Of a DNA stretch of 64,000 nt, positions 1-10,450 are shown piece after piece. The stretch's first letter is position 1, and each line of letters begins with the position of its first letter. Under the pieces are notes generated by a model, which did not search any database, had not been told where the DNA came from, and was given only the letters and a program-made list of their open reading frames with translations. The DNA comes from Vulcanimicrobium winogradskyi (GTDB lineage: Bacteria; Vulcanimicrobiota; Vulcanimicrobiia; Vulcanimicrobiales; Vulcanimicrobiaceae), in assembly GCA_003134965.1 (NCBI GenBank), contig PLDA01000004.1, positions 310,001 through 374,000 on the forward strand, read 5' to 3'. Made by a program: the position numbers and the translations under genes.

Positions 1-408
1 CCCGTCGGAGAGCGGCGGGACGGTCTTCGTCCGCCACGCGCCGGCGTCGTCGGAGATCCCGCGCACCGCTAGCCGGTGCAGCGTGCGCAGGTCCTCGGTG
101 CTGACCGGCCCGCGGCGCGTCCCCTGCTGGGCCGCCCACCCGGCCGCGTCGGCGTAGTCGCGAACGATGAGGTAGTCGTCGAACCGGTGGCCGCCCAGCG
201 CGCGGCCGCGCTCGACCAGCGAGCGGACCTCGGTCAGGTCGAGGCGTGCCCCGGCGAGCCGGGACGAGCTCGCGATCTCCTCGAGGCGCAACGCTGCGAA
301 GGCGTCGCGGAGCGCTGCCGACGGCGGCGCCTCGCGGACCACGGCCGCCAGGATGGTGAGGCGGCTCGCGATCTGTCCAATCGCGTCCATCTTGGCTTTA
401 TTGGACAT
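1..408 (-). CDS. Fic-family protein, N-terminal part (runs off the window)
   Basis: The ATG is at 408 and the reading frame stays open to the window edge, giving 136 residues. Residues 43-61 look like the helix that precedes the Fic core in many Fic/DOC proteins, and residues 100-125 (including VSTEDLRTLHRLAVRGI) match the usual lead-in to that core. The catalytic HPFxxGNGR motif would lie beyond the window. Fic enzymes usually AMPylate target proteins. The stretch SSRLAG at residues 48-53 sits where the inhibitory S-x-x-x-E-G motif normally occurs, but Ala52 replaces the inhibitory Glu. The gene is divergent from metH with about 40 bp between the starts. The family call rests on a partial sequence. 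Confidence 0.7.
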   Translation of the reverse strand, partial: MSNKAKMDAIGQIASRLTILAAVVREAPPSAALRDAFAALRLEEIASSSRLAGARLDLTEVRSLVERGRALGGHRFDDYLIVRDYADAAGWAAQQGTRRGPVSTEDLRTLHRLAVRGISDDAGAWRTKTVPPLSDG

Positions 409-451
409 CGCGAGCGTCGGTTCCGCGTCCCGGGCCGGTACGATGGGCCGG

Positions 452-3400
452 ATGGCGGATTTTCTCTCGGCGCTCCGCGAGCGCGTGCTCCTGTTCGACG
501 GGGCGATGGGGACGCAGCTGATGGCGCTGCACCTGAGCGACGACGACTTCGGCGGGGCGGCGCACCACGGGTGCAACGAAGCGCTGGTACTCACCCGTCC
601 GGACGTGATCGAGCAGATCCACCGGGATTACTTCGCGGCGGGCGCCGACGTGGTCGAGACCGACTCGTTCACGGCCTCGCGGCTGAAGCTCGACGAGTAC
701 GGTCTGGGTGCGAAGACCCACGAGATCAACCTCGCCTCGGCGCAGATCGCGCGCCGCGCCGCCGACGCGTTCTCCACTCCCGAACGCCCGCGCTTCGTCG
801 CCGGCTCGCTGGGTCCGACCGGGATGCTGATCTCTTCGTCCGATCCGGCGCTCTCGAAGATCACCTTCGACGAGCTCGCCGACCTGTACGAAGAACAGTC
901 GGTCTCGCTGATCGAGGGCGGCGTCGACGTGCTGCTGCTCGAGACCAGCCAGGATCTGCTGGAGATGAAGGCCGCGATCGCGGGGATCACACGCGCCTTC
1001 GGCAAGGGCGCGCGCCGCGTGCCGATCGTGGCGCAGGCGACGCTCGACGTCACCGGCCGCATGCTGCTCGGCACCGACATCAGCGCGGTGTGCGCGACGC
1101 TCGACGCATTACCGATCGACGTGATCGGGCTGAACTGCTCGACCGGACCCTCGCACATGCGCGATCCGATTCGGTATCTCGCCGACAACTCGCGCGCTTT
1201 CGTCAGCGTCATCCCCAACGCCGGGTTGCCCCGGATGGGACCGAAGGGCGAGACGATCTATCCCGAGACGCCCGATGAGATGGCGCGCGAACTGCACGCG
1301 TTCGTGACCGATTTCGGCGTGAACGCGATCGGCGGCTGCTGCGGAACGACGCCCGCCCACATTGCGGTGTTTCGTGCCGGACTCGACGCAATGGTGGCGT
1401 CCGGCTACACGCCGCGCATCCCCGAACCAAAGCCGCTCCAGCTGGCTGCGTCGGCGATGACGGCTGTGGCATTGAACCAGGAAGGGACCGTGCTGCTGAT
1501 TGGCGAGCGCGTCAACAGCCAGGGTTCGCGCAAGATCAAGCGGCTGCTGCTCGCCAACGATTACGACGAGATCACGCTAGTCGCGCGGGCTCAGGTCGAA
1601 GGCGGCGCGCACTTGCTCGACGTCTGCACCGCGCTGACCGAGCGCGTCGACGAAGACGTGCAAATGGCGACGATCGTCAAGCGCCTGGCGCAGTCGGTCG
1701 AAGCGCCGCTCGTCATCGACTCGACCGAGGCGAAAGTGATCGAGGCCGCGCTGAAGATCTATGCCGGCCGCCCCGTCGTCAACTCGATCAACCTCGAAAA
1801 CGGGCGCACCAAGATCGACTCCGTGATGCCGCTGGTCAAAGAGGCCGGCGCCGCCGTCGTCGCGCTGACGATCGACGAGACCGGGATGGCGAAGACCGCG
1901 CAGCAGAAGCTCGACATCGCGAGGCGCATCCGCGACATCGTGGTCGACGAGTACGGCCTCCCGGCCGGAGCGCTGATCTTCGACGACCTCACCTTCACGC
2001 TCGCGACCGGGGATGCGGAGTACATCGATTCGGCGGTCGAGACGATCGAGGGGATCCGCCTGATCAAGCGCGAGCTGCCCGGTGTGCTGACTTCGCTCGG
2101 CGTCTCGAACGTCTCGTTCGGGCTCAAGCCCGCCGCGCGCCACGTGCTCAACTCGGTGATGCTGCATCACTGCGTCGAAGCCGGGCTCGACATGGCGATC
2201 GTCAACGCGGCCGAGATCACGCCGTACGCCGAGATCGACGCCGAGGAGCGCGAGCTCTGTGACGACGTCGTGCTGAACCGCCGTCCCGACGCGCTCCAGC
2301 GCATCATCGAGCATTTCGAGGCCAAGGTGGTCGTTCCGGGCGGCGCGGCGGCGCAGCTCGACGACGACGCCGACGCACCCGTCGAGACGCGGATTCACAA
2401 CGCGATCCTGCGCCGCCGCAAAGACGGGATCGAAGCGAAGATCGATGAAGCGCTCGAAAAGCGCGACCCGGTCGACGTGCTCAACAACGTGCTGTTGCCC
2501 GCGATGAAAGAGGTCGGCGACAAATTTGGCGCAGGCGAACTGATCCTGCCGTTCGTGCTGCAGTCGGCCGAGGTGATGAAGAAGGCGGTCGCGCACCTCG
2601 AGCAGTTCCTCGAGCGCAAGGAAGGCGTCAGCAAGGGCATAGTCGTGCTCGCGACCGTATTCGGCGACGTACACGACATCGGCAAGAACCTGGTCGGGAC
2701 GATCCTCTCGAACAACGGCTACACGGTCCACGACATCGGCAAGCAGGTGCCGGTGAACACGATCCTCGACAAGGCCGTCGAAGTCGGCGCCGACGCGATC
2801 GGGCTCTCGGCGCTGCTCGTCTCGACCTCGAAGCAGATGCCGATCCTGGTCAAGGAGCAGGCGTCGCGCGGGTTGACGTATCCGGTCGTGATCGGCGGCG
2901 CGGCGATCAACCGCGACTTCGGCCGCCGCGTCGCGTACGCCGCCGACGAGCGCTTCTTCGATCCGGGCGTGTTCTACGCGAAAGACGCGTTCGAAGGGCT
3001 CGACCTGATGGACGCGCTGACGAACGAGACCGCTCGCACGCCGCTGCTCGAGCGCGTGCGCACCGAAGCCGCGGCGCTGCGCGTCAAGGATGCCGGTGCG
3101 CTCGCCGCGCCCGCGTCGAGCGGGAAGACCGCGCGCGCCGACGTCGGCATCGCCGACGTGCCCACGCCGCCGTTTCTCGGCGCGCGCACGCTGGCGCACG
3201 TCGACCCACGCGAGCTGTGGGACTGCTTCGATCTCAAGAGCCTCTACCGGCTCTCGTGGGGCGGCGCGAGCACGAAGGGGGCCGACTGGGAACGTCTGGT
3301 CGCCGAGGAGTTCGAGCCGCGCCTGCGCCGCTACGAGAAGCTGGCCGAGCGCGAGCCGTTCCTCGACCCGCGCGTCGTGTATGGCTACTTCCCCGCGGCG

Positions 3401-3940
3401 GGGAGCGGTGACGACGTGATCGTCTACGACCCGCAGAACCGCACCCGCGAGATCGCGCGCTTCACCTTCGCGCGGCAGGTCGGCGGCGAGCACCTGTGCC
3501 TCGCCGACTACATTCGCGAGCCCGAGAACGGCGGCGCGAGCGACGTGGTCGCGCTGCAGGTCGTGACGATCGGTGCGGAAGCGACGCGCCGCACCGACGC
3601 GCTGCAAGCGAAGAGCGATTACAGCGAGGCGTACTTCCTGCACGGGTTCTCCGTGCAGTCGGCCGAGGCGCTCGCGGAACGGACGCACCGCCGCATCCGT
3701 CACGAGCTCGGAGTTCCCGACGTGCGTGGGAAGCGCTACTCCTGGGGCTACGGCGCGTGTCCCGACCTCACCCAGCACGAGATCGTCTGGAAGCTGCTCG
3801 ACGTCGAGAACGCGATCGGCGCCTCGCTGACGAGCGCGCACCAGATCATCCCCGAGCAGTCGACCGCCGCAATCGTGATCCACCACCCGCGCGCGGCGTA
3901 CTTCAACGCCGCCGCCGTGCGGGAGCTCACGGCGGTCTAA
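452..3940 (+). CDS. metH: Cobalamin-dependent methionine synthase
   Basis: This 1162-residue protein transfers a methyl group from methyltetrahydrofolate through cobalamin to homocysteine. Domains run in the classical order: homocysteine-binding barrel (about 1-320, zinc cysteines near 229 and the CC pair near 296), pterin-binding barrel (about 345-620), cobalamin cap and Rossmann domain with D739-x-H741-x-x-G744 (His741 ligates cobalt), and the AdoMet-dependent reactivation domain (about 900-1162). I chose the ATG at 452; an in-frame ATG at 443 is an alternative. Length matches full-size MetH, so the reactivation module is intact. Need for B12 links it to the btu genes near 36-41 kb. Confidence 0.97.
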   Translation: MADFLSALRERVLLFDGAMGTQLMALHLSDDDFGGAAHHGCNEALVLTRPDVIEQIHRDYFAAGADVVETDSFTASRLKLDEYGLGAKTHEINLASAQIARRAADAFSTPERPRFVAGSLGPTGMLISSSDPALSKITFDELADLYEEQSVSLIEGGVDVLLLETSQDLLEMKAAIAGITRAFGKGARRVPIVAQATLDVTGRMLLGTDISAVCATLDALPIDVIGLNCSTGPSHMRDPIRYLADNSRAFVSVIPNAGLPRMGPKGETIYPETPDEMARELHAFVTDFGVNAIGGCCGTTPAHIAVFRAGLDAMVASGYTPRIPEPKPLQLAASAMTAVALNQEGTVLLIGERVNSQGSRKIKRLLLANDYDEITLVARAQVEGGAHLLDVCTALTERVDEDVQMATIVKRLAQSVEAPLVIDSTEAKVIEAALKIYAGRPVVNSINLENGRTKIDSVMPLVKEAGAAVVALTIDETGMAKTAQQKLDIARRIRDIVVDEYGLPAGALIFDDLTFTLATGDAEYIDSAVETIEGIRLIKRELPGVLTSLGVSNVSFGLKPAARHVLNSVMLHHCVEAGLDMAIVNAAEITPYAEIDAEERELCDDVVLNRRPDALQRIIEHFEAKVVVPGGAAAQLDDDADAPVETRIHNAILRRRKDGIEAKIDEALEKRDPVDVLNNVLLPAMKEVGDKFGAGELILPFVLQSAEVMKKAVAHLEQFLERKEGVSKGIVVLATVFGDVHDIGKNLVGTILSNNGYTVHDIGKQVPVNTILDKAVEVGADAIGLSALLVSTSKQMPILVKEQASRGLTYPVVIGGAAINRDFGRRVAYAADERFFDPGVFYAKDAFEGLDLMDALTNETARTPLLERVRTEAAALRVKDAGALAAPASSGKTARADVGIADVPTPPFLGARTLAHVDPRELWDCFDLKSLYRLSWGGASTKGADWERLVAEEFEPRLRRYEKLAEREPFLDPRVVYGYFPAAGSGDDVIVYDPQNRTREIARFTFARQVGGEHLCLADYIREPENGGASDVVALQVVTIGAEATRRTDALQAKSDYSEAYFLHGFSVQSAEALAERTHRRIRHELGVPDVRGKRYSWGYGACPDLTQHEIVWKLLDVENAIGASLTSAHQIIPEQSTAAIVIHHPRAAYFNAAAVRELTAV

Positions 3941-3946
3941 CTTGGG

Positions 3947-4975
3947 ATGAGTGCCGGCGCGTGGTGCTGCGGCGCCGTGCTCGCTGCGGCGGGATTGCTA
4001 GCCGCTGCGCCGGCCGCGCGGATCGGCGTCGAGATGCCGCTCGCCGGGGATGACGGCGGTCGCGGCCTCGCAGCGGCGGCAGCGATCCGTCTTGGATTGG
4101 ATTCGCCCCGGATCGTCGTGCGCGACAGCGCGAACGGCGGCTTTCTGAACCCGCACCGCGACGAGGGCTCCGATAACGGCGGCGACCTCCGCACCGCCCC
4201 GTCGATCGTCTCGGCGTTCGGCCGCGATCGCAGCGTCGTCGCGGTGGTCGGCGGGCTGCGCCGCAACGTCGGCGATGCCGACGCTGCAACCGCCGAGGCG
4301 CGCGGCTTGCCGATCGTCGTCTTGTCGCGCTGGTCGCGCGGCGTGCCCCGCGGTAACGCGTTCTGCCTGTGCGTCTCGCCGCCGCGGCTTGCGGCGTTCG
4401 CTCGCGCGGCGGCGCGCAAGCGATTCGGTCCGCGTCTCCTCCTCGTGCTCGTGGGCGACGCCGGAACGCTCCCCGCGACATGGCCGAACCGCTTCGCGGG
4501 CGTCTCGATCAGCGCCGTCGGTGATCCCGATGCGGCCGGCGCTGCCGGCCGGCGCGCGGCCGATGCCGACGCGGTCCTGGTCCTCGCCGACGAACGTCCA
4601 CCGGCGCTGTGGCGCAGCTCGGTGTTCCGGCGACGGTTCGACGCGGAGTACGTGCGCCGGCTCGGTCACCGCGATTTTGAGATCGTCCCGCCCGGGACGC
4701 CGCGCGGCGATGTGACGCTCGTTCGCGAGGTTCCGCCGAACGGAGCCGCGCAGCGCGCGTTCGTGCGGCGCTTCCGGGCCGCGGCGGGATTCGTGCCCGG
4801 CGATGACGCGACGCGCGCCTACGCGGCAGCTCAGATCCTGCGTGACGCCGGAACGACCCGGACGAGCGTGCGCCGGAGGCTCGCACGGGGCCGGTTCGAT
4901 ACCGTCGCGGGCCCGGTTGCCTTCGACGCCGACGGCTATCGAGAGCCCGACACCCTTGCGCTGACGCCGCCGTGA
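3947..4975 (+). CDS. Degenerate periplasmic binding protein of the LivJ/LivK fold
   Basis: This 342-residue protein begins six bases after metH and has a hydrophobic N-terminus that looks like a signal peptide cleaved in the Ala-rich stretch near residue 24. The opening after cleavage (IGVEMPLAGDDG) resembles the first beta strand and ligand loop of type I periplasmic binding proteins, and AYAAAQILRDAG near the C-terminus is typical of the family. It is shorter than usual (about 380-420 residues) and rich in Arg and Ala. It lies directly upstream of a normal binding protein and the liv permease, so it may be an alternative or decaying ligand receptor. Ligand unknown. Confidence 0.6.
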   Translation: MSAGAWCCGAVLAAAGLLAAAPAARIGVEMPLAGDDGGRGLAAAAAIRLGLDSPRIVVRDSANGGFLNPHRDEGSDNGGDLRTAPSIVSAFGRDRSVVAVVGGLRRNVGDADAATAEARGLPIVVLSRWSRGVPRGNAFCLCVSPPRLAAFARAAARKRFGPRLLLVLVGDAGTLPATWPNRFAGVSISAVGDPDAAGAAGRRAADADAVLVLADERPPALWRSSVFRRRFDAEYVRRLGHRDFEIVPPGTPRGDVTLVREVPPNGAAQRAFVRRFRAAAGFVPGDDATRAYAAAQILRDAGTTRTSVRRRLARGRFDTVAGPVAFDADGYREPDTLALTPP

Positions 4976-5061
4976 CCGGGGGAAGAGGCCTCACCCGGCG
5001 TAGTCCCGCATTTCGGTTCGGAAACGCGCCTGTTTCGCTTCGCACTCGTCGGAGGACGTTC

Positions 5062-6300
5062 ATGATTTCATCGCAGAGGCGCTCGGGAGCGTTTGCAGCC
5101 GCGCTGGCGGCCACGCTCGGGATCGTCTTCGGCTCGATCCTCACCGTTCCGGCTCCCGCCGCGGCGGCGACGGTAGTGAAGATCGGCGCCGACCTCCCCG
5201 TTTCAGGCGCCGACGCGACCAACGGCATCCCGACCCGCAACGGCGTCATCCTCGCCGTCGACCAGGCCAACGCCAAGCCGCTGCCCGGCGGGCTGAAGTT
5301 TGAAGTGAGCGCCCTCGACGACGCCGTGCAGGGCGTCCACGACCCGGCGCAAGGCGCGCAAAACGTCAAAACGTTCATCGCCGACTCCGCGGTGCTCGGC
5401 ATGGTCGGTCCGTTCAACTCGAACGTCGCGAAGGCCGAGATCCCGCTGACCAACGACGCCGGCCTAGTCCAGATCAGCCCGTCGAACACGAACACGGGGC
5501 TGACCAAAGGCGACGACGCCAAGAAGCTGCGCACCTCGCACCCCGATGTGAACACGTACTTCCGCGTCTGCACCACCGACGATCGCCAGGGCGCCGCCGG
5601 CGCCACGTTCGCGCGCAAGCTCGGACTGAAGAAGGCGTTCATCATCGACGACAACGAGACGTACGGCAAGGGCCTGGCCGACGTCTTCGAAAGCGACTTC
5701 AAGCGCCAAGGCGGCAGCGTTCTCGGTCACGAGCACATCACCAAGGGACAGCAAGACTTCAAGGCGCTGCTCACCAAGGTGCACAGCGGCTCGCCCGACA
5801 TGATCTTCTTCGGCGGCACCACTGCCAGCGGCGGCGGGCTGCTGCGCAAGCAGATGGCCGACGTCGGGATGCGCGACACGAAATACGTCGGCGGCGACGG
5901 CATCAGCGACGAAGAGTTCATCAAAGAGACCGGCGACATGGCGAACAACTCGTACTATACGGTCGCCGCCCCCGAGACCTCGAAGCTCCCCAGTGCAAAA
6001 GCGTTCGTCGCCGCTTACCAGCAGAAATTCCACTCGAACCCCGGGCCATACAGCGCGAACGCGTACGCGGCCGCGCAGATCATCATCGCGGCGGTTCTCA
6101 AAGGCGTCAAAGACGGCGGCGGCAAGCTCCCGACGCGGCTCGAGGTGCGTCAGAACGTCGCGGCGACGCAGAACTTCGACACGCCGATCGGAAAGATCGG
6201 CTTCGACAAGAACGGCGACACGACCGCGCCGATCCTGAGCTTCTATGCGATCAAGGACGGGAAGGCGCAGTTCATCAGTCAGCTCAATCTGAAAGACTGA
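5062..6300 (+). CDS. livK: Branched-chain amino acid ABC transporter, substrate-binding protein
   Basis: This 412-residue protein captures branched-chain amino acids, or related ligands, in the periplasm and hands them to LivHM. The ATG at 5062 is preceded by GGAGG at 5051-5055. A signal peptide covers about residues 1-33, ending AAAA, followed by the family signature VKIGADLPVSGADA. Motifs such as MVGPFNSNVAKAEIPL and AYAAAQIIIAAVL are typical LivJ/LivK elements. It is the first canonical gene of the liv operon, six bases ahead of livH. Confidence 0.93.
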   Translation: MISSQRRSGAFAAALAATLGIVFGSILTVPAPAAAATVVKIGADLPVSGADATNGIPTRNGVILAVDQANAKPLPGGLKFEVSALDDAVQGVHDPAQGAQNVKTFIADSAVLGMVGPFNSNVAKAEIPLTNDAGLVQISPSNTNTGLTKGDDAKKLRTSHPDVNTYFRVCTTDDRQGAAGATFARKLGLKKAFIIDDNETYGKGLADVFESDFKRQGGSVLGHEHITKGQQDFKALLTKVHSGSPDMIFFGGTTASGGGLLRKQMADVGMRDTKYVGGDGISDEEFIKETGDMANNSYYTVAAPETSKLPSAKAFVAAYQQKFHSNPGPYSANAYAAAQIIIAAVLKGVKDGGGKLPTRLEVRQNVAATQNFDTPIGKIGFDKNGDTTAPILSFYAIKDGKAQFISQLNLKD

Positions 6301-6306
6301 CCCGGC

Positions 6307-7218
6307 TTGGACGTTTTCCTACAGCAGCTGATCAACGGACTTTCGCTGGGCGGGATCTACGCGCTGATCGCGCTTGGCTACACCATGGTCTACGGGATCA
6401 TCGAGCTGATCAACTTCGCGCACGGTGATGTCTACACGCTGGGCACGTTCTTCTCGCTGGCGATCCTTACGCTGCTGGGGGTGACCGGCGTGGTGACGGG
6501 GCCGGCGCTGATCCTCGTGGTGGCCGTGACGATCATCGGCGCGATGATCCTGTGCGGACTGACCGGCGTGATCATCGAACGGTTGGCTTACCGCCGGCTG
6601 CGCAACGCTCCCAAGCTCGCGCCGCTGATCACGGCGATCGGGATGTCGTTCATTCTCGAGAACCTGATGCTGTACTGGCGCGGTCCCTCGCCGGTCTCGT
6701 TTCCGGCCGTCATCCCGAACCCCGACGTCGTGCTGGGCAGCGTGACGATTCAGACCAAGCAGATCATGGTCATCGTGCTGGCGATCGTGCTCATGCTCGT
6801 GCTGCAGGTGTTCGTGTACAACACGAAGCTCGGCAAGGCGATGCGTGCGACGGCTCAGGACAAGGACGCCGCGCAGTTGATGGGGATCAACATCAACACG
6901 ACGATCGCGCTGACGTTTCTGATCGGTTCGGCGCTGGCCGGTGCGGCCGGTTTCGTCTCGGGTGTCTACTACGGTTCGACATGGTTCCTCAACGGCTTCG
7001 CCGCCGGCCTCAAAGCCTTCACCGCGGCGGTATTGGGCGGAATCGGCAACCTCGCCGGGGCCATGCTCGGCGGCTTCCTGATCGGGCTGACCGAGGCCAT
7101 GACCACCCAGTTCATCAGCGACCAGTGGTCCAATGTGGTCGTCTTCACGGTGCTGGTGCTCGTGCTGATCTTCCGGCCGTCGGGACTGCTCGGCGAGTCG
7201 CTGCCGAATAAAGTCTGA
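6307..7218 (+). CDS. livH: Branched-chain amino acid ABC transporter permease LivH
   Basis: A 303-residue inner-membrane protein with about eight hydrophobic segments. The N-terminus (QQLINGLSLGGIYALIALG) and the segments GIIELINFAHGD and AFTAAVLGGIGNLAGAMLGG are diagnostic of LivH permeases. The start is TTG at 6307. Its TGA overlaps the ATG of livM, indicating translational coupling. Confidence 0.95.
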   Translation: MDVFLQQLINGLSLGGIYALIALGYTMVYGIIELINFAHGDVYTLGTFFSLAILTLLGVTGVVTGPALILVVAVTIIGAMILCGLTGVIIERLAYRRLRNAPKLAPLITAIGMSFILENLMLYWRGPSPVSFPAVIPNPDVVLGSVTIQTKQIMVIVLAIVLMLVLQVFVYNTKLGKAMRATAQDKDAAQLMGININTTIALTFLIGSALAGAAGFVSGVYYGSTWFLNGFAAGLKAFTAAVLGGIGNLAGAMLGGFLIGLTEAMTTQFISDQWSNVVVFTVLVLVLIFRPSGLLGESLPNKV

Positions 7219-8291
7219 TGACGGTCAGGCTGCCCGCGCCGCTGCGCACGCCGATCGGCCAAGCCGCGCTCGCGTTCGCCGTGGCGATTGCGCTGCCGTT
7301 CATCGGGCACAACGGCGGTTTCACGAATTTCCTAGCCGATGCCGGCGCCTTCGTGCTGCTCGCGCTGGGCCTGAACATCGTGGTCGGGTTCGCCGGGCTG
7401 CTCGATCTCGGCTATGCGGCGTTCTTCGCGATCGGTTCGTACGCGTTCGCGATGCTCGCCTCGCCGCAGTTCGGGATCCATCTGCCGTTCTGGGTGCTGC
7501 TGTTCGTCGCGTCGGGGATCGCGGCGGTGTTCGGGATCCTGCTCGGCGCGCCGACCTTGCGGCTGCGCGGGGACTACCTCGCGATCGTGACGCTCGGCTT
7601 CGGGGAGATCGTTCCGCAGACGTTCCTGAACCTCGCGCAGTGGACCGGAGGCCCGAACGGGATCGGTTCGCTCGATCAGCCGACGATCGGCTCGTACAAA
7701 TTCGGCTTCGACGCGCTGCCGTACTACTTCATGGTGTTGGGGCTCATCGCGCTGGCGGTGTGGCTCGCCAACAACATGCGCGCGAGTCGTCTGGGCCGCG
7801 CCTGGATGGCGATTCGCGAAGACGAGCTTGCCGCAGCGCACATGGGGATCAACACGACGGCGACCAAGCTCGCGGCGTTCGCGATGGGCGCCTCGTTCAG
7901 CGGCCTGGCCGGCTGCGCGCTGGCCTCGAAGCTGCAGCTCGTCTCGCCGGATCAGTTCGGCTTCAACGTCAGCGTGTTCATCCTGGCGATGCTCGTGCTC
8001 GGTGGGATGGGCAACATCCCCGGCGTGATCGTGGGCAGCCTCATCCTCTCGGCGCTCGAGCGCTTCATCTTGCCGCAGGGCACGAACTTCTTGCACGGTC
8101 TCGGCTTCACCAGCGTCGACCTCTCGAACTCGCGATTTCTGATCTACGGCGTAATCCTGGTGATGATGATGCTCTTCCGCCCGGAAGGGCTGATCCCGAG
8201 CCACCAGCGGAAGGCCGAGCTCCACGCCGCGGACGACGACGCGCGGATCGCCGGCCGCGAGCAGACGCTCTACACGGAGGCCGTTCGGTGA
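7218..8291 (+). CDS. livM: Branched-chain amino acid ABC transporter permease LivM
   Basis: A 357-residue membrane permease that pairs with LivH. ALGLNIVVGFAGLLDLGYAAF and the coupling region GRAWMAIREDELAAAHMGIN are family hallmarks. It has about nine to ten hydrophobic segments and a charged C-terminal tail. It overlaps livH by one base and livG by four (GTGA), so the operon is tightly coupled. Confidence 0.95.
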   Translation: MTVRLPAPLRTPIGQAALAFAVAIALPFIGHNGGFTNFLADAGAFVLLALGLNIVVGFAGLLDLGYAAFFAIGSYAFAMLASPQFGIHLPFWVLLFVASGIAAVFGILLGAPTLRLRGDYLAIVTLGFGEIVPQTFLNLAQWTGGPNGIGSLDQPTIGSYKFGFDALPYYFMVLGLIALAVWLANNMRASRLGRAWMAIREDELAAAHMGINTTATKLAAFAMGASFSGLAGCALASKLQLVSPDQFGFNVSVFILAMLVLGGMGNIPGVIVGSLILSALERFILPQGTNFLHGLGFTSVDLSNSRFLIYGVILVMMMLFRPEGLIPSHQRKAELHAADDDARIAGREQTLYTEAVR

Positions 8292-9054
8292 CGGCGCTGC
8301 TGACGATGGAACACGTGACGCAGCGCTTCGGCGGGCTCGTGGCGATCAACGATCTGAACTTCAGCATCGAGGCGGGCTCGATCGTTGCGATGATCGGGCC
8401 GAACGGCGCCGGCAAGTCGACCGCGTTCAACCTGATCACGGGGATCTACAAGCCGAGCGCCGGTCGAATCACCTTCGACGGGGTCGACATCACCGGCAGA
8501 AGCACCAGCGCGATCGCGCCGCTCGGGATCGCGCGCACGTTTCAGAACATCCGGCTGTTCGCGTACATGTCGGCGATCGACAACGTCCTAACCGGCGAGC
8601 ACGCGCGGTTGCGAGCGAATCTGTTCGACTCGCTGCTGCACACGCCATGGCAGCGCAAGGAAGAAGCGGTCGCGCGCGAGCGCGGGATGGAGCTGCTGCG
8701 GTTCGTCGGCCTCGACCGGTACGCCGAGAACTACGCGCGCAATCTCCCTTACGGATTCCAGCGGCGTCTCGAGATCGCGCGCGCGCTCGCGGCGAACCCC
8801 AAGCTGCTCATGCTCGACGAGCCGGCCGCCGGGATGAACCCGACCGAGAAGCAGGATCTCGTCGCACTGATCCGCCGGATTCGCGAGCGCGGTGTGACGG
8901 TGTTCCTGATCGAGCACGACATGAGCCTGGTCATGGAGCTCTCCGAGCGCATCACCGTGCTCGACCACGGCGAGAAGATCGCCGAGGGTCTCCCCGCCGA
9001 CGTTCGCAACGACCCCAAGGTGATCGAAGCCTACCTCGGAGCGCCGGCCGCGTA

Positions 9055-9055
<1 letters not shown>
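8288..9055 (+). CDS. livG: Branched-chain amino acid ABC transporter ATPase LivG
   Basis: A 255-residue ATPase. Walker A is GPNGAGKS (37-44), Walker B is LLMLDEP, and the signature region reads YGFQRRLEIARAL, the LivG variant of LSGGQ. The GTG start overlaps the livM stop. A longer upstream reading frame exists but crosses livM, so the GTG at 8288 is preferred. Confidence 0.95.
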
Positions 9056-9767
<712 letters not shown>

Positions 9768-9771
<4 letters not shown>

Positions 9772-10313
9772 CGGGCGGCAGCGCGGGGACCACCACGAAC
9801 CTGATTACCCTGTTGGTTGCGGCGCTGGTCGTCGTGCGATTCCTGTTTCGCGAGCTCCGGGAACGAAAGGTCCGGCTGCGGTCGATCTGGATCCGGCCTG
9901 GGATACTCGCCGCGTTCACCGTGGTGCTGATCGTCGTAGCGTTCACGGTCCCGCGGACCAACATGGCCTTCCTCGCGCTCGCGTGCGTTGCCGGCGCCGT
10001 GCTCGGAGTCGTGACCGGGATGCTCGTCGTGCGTTCGACGACGTTTCGGCCGGCAGACGAGCGCGGTGCGGTCCTCGCGCAGGGCAATATGACGACGGTG
10101 ATCGTCTGGATCGCCGCGCTCGCGTTGCGCTTCGTCGCGCGGTTCGCTTTCGCCGGTTCCGGTGCGTCCCCGGCGGAGCAAGTCGAGTTGAACGCCGGCC
10201 TGCTCGCGCTCGTCACCGCGGCGTTCGTCGTCGTTGCCCTAGCGTTCCACCGGGCGATCGACCGGCTGGCGCCCGGACAAACCCAAACCCAAAGCCAGAC
10301 GCGCTCGCTGTAG
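9768..10313 (+). CDS. Small multi-pass membrane protein of unknown function
   Basis: This 181-residue protein overlaps livF by four bases (ATGA) and so is probably cotranscribed. It has about five hydrophobic segments (near 10-25, 45-62, 67-90, 108-125 and 147-163) and a basic loop RELRERKVRLR after the first. The layout resembles small CcdC or DUF1453-like membrane proteins, but I cannot assign a family securely. A role in transport is not implied by sequence. Confidence 0.7.
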
Positions 10314-10348
10314 CGCATCAGCCCGAGCGGGCAGGCCGCCCGGGCGGG

Positions 10349-10450
10349 CGCGAGGGTTGCGACCTCGCCCAGGGCTATCTGTTCGGAAGGCCGATGGCCG
10401 AGGAGCAGATCCTCGACCATCTGGCCTCCTCGGTCACGCTCCGCGCGTGA
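10349..10450 (+). pseudogene. Remnant of an EAL (c-di-GMP phosphodiesterase) domain C-terminus
   Basis: In the frame ending with TGA at 10448-10450 the translation contains GCDLAQGYLFGRPM, the highly characteristic C-terminal segment of EAL domains, followed by an acidic helix and stop. No EAL domain precedes it; the upstream sequence belongs to the preceding membrane protein in another frame. It overlaps the 3' end of rsr on the opposite strand. This looks like the tail of a deleted EAL or GGDEF-EAL gene. Confidence 0.6.

Noticed and set aside
76..1278. Long plus-strand frame overlapping the Fic gene and metH
   Set aside because: Arg/Ala-rich out-of-frame shadow of two clearly coding genes; no family resemblance.
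1577..3886. 769-codon minus-strand frame inside metH
   Set aside because: High GC creates long open antisense frames; composition is that of a shadow and metH is unambiguous.
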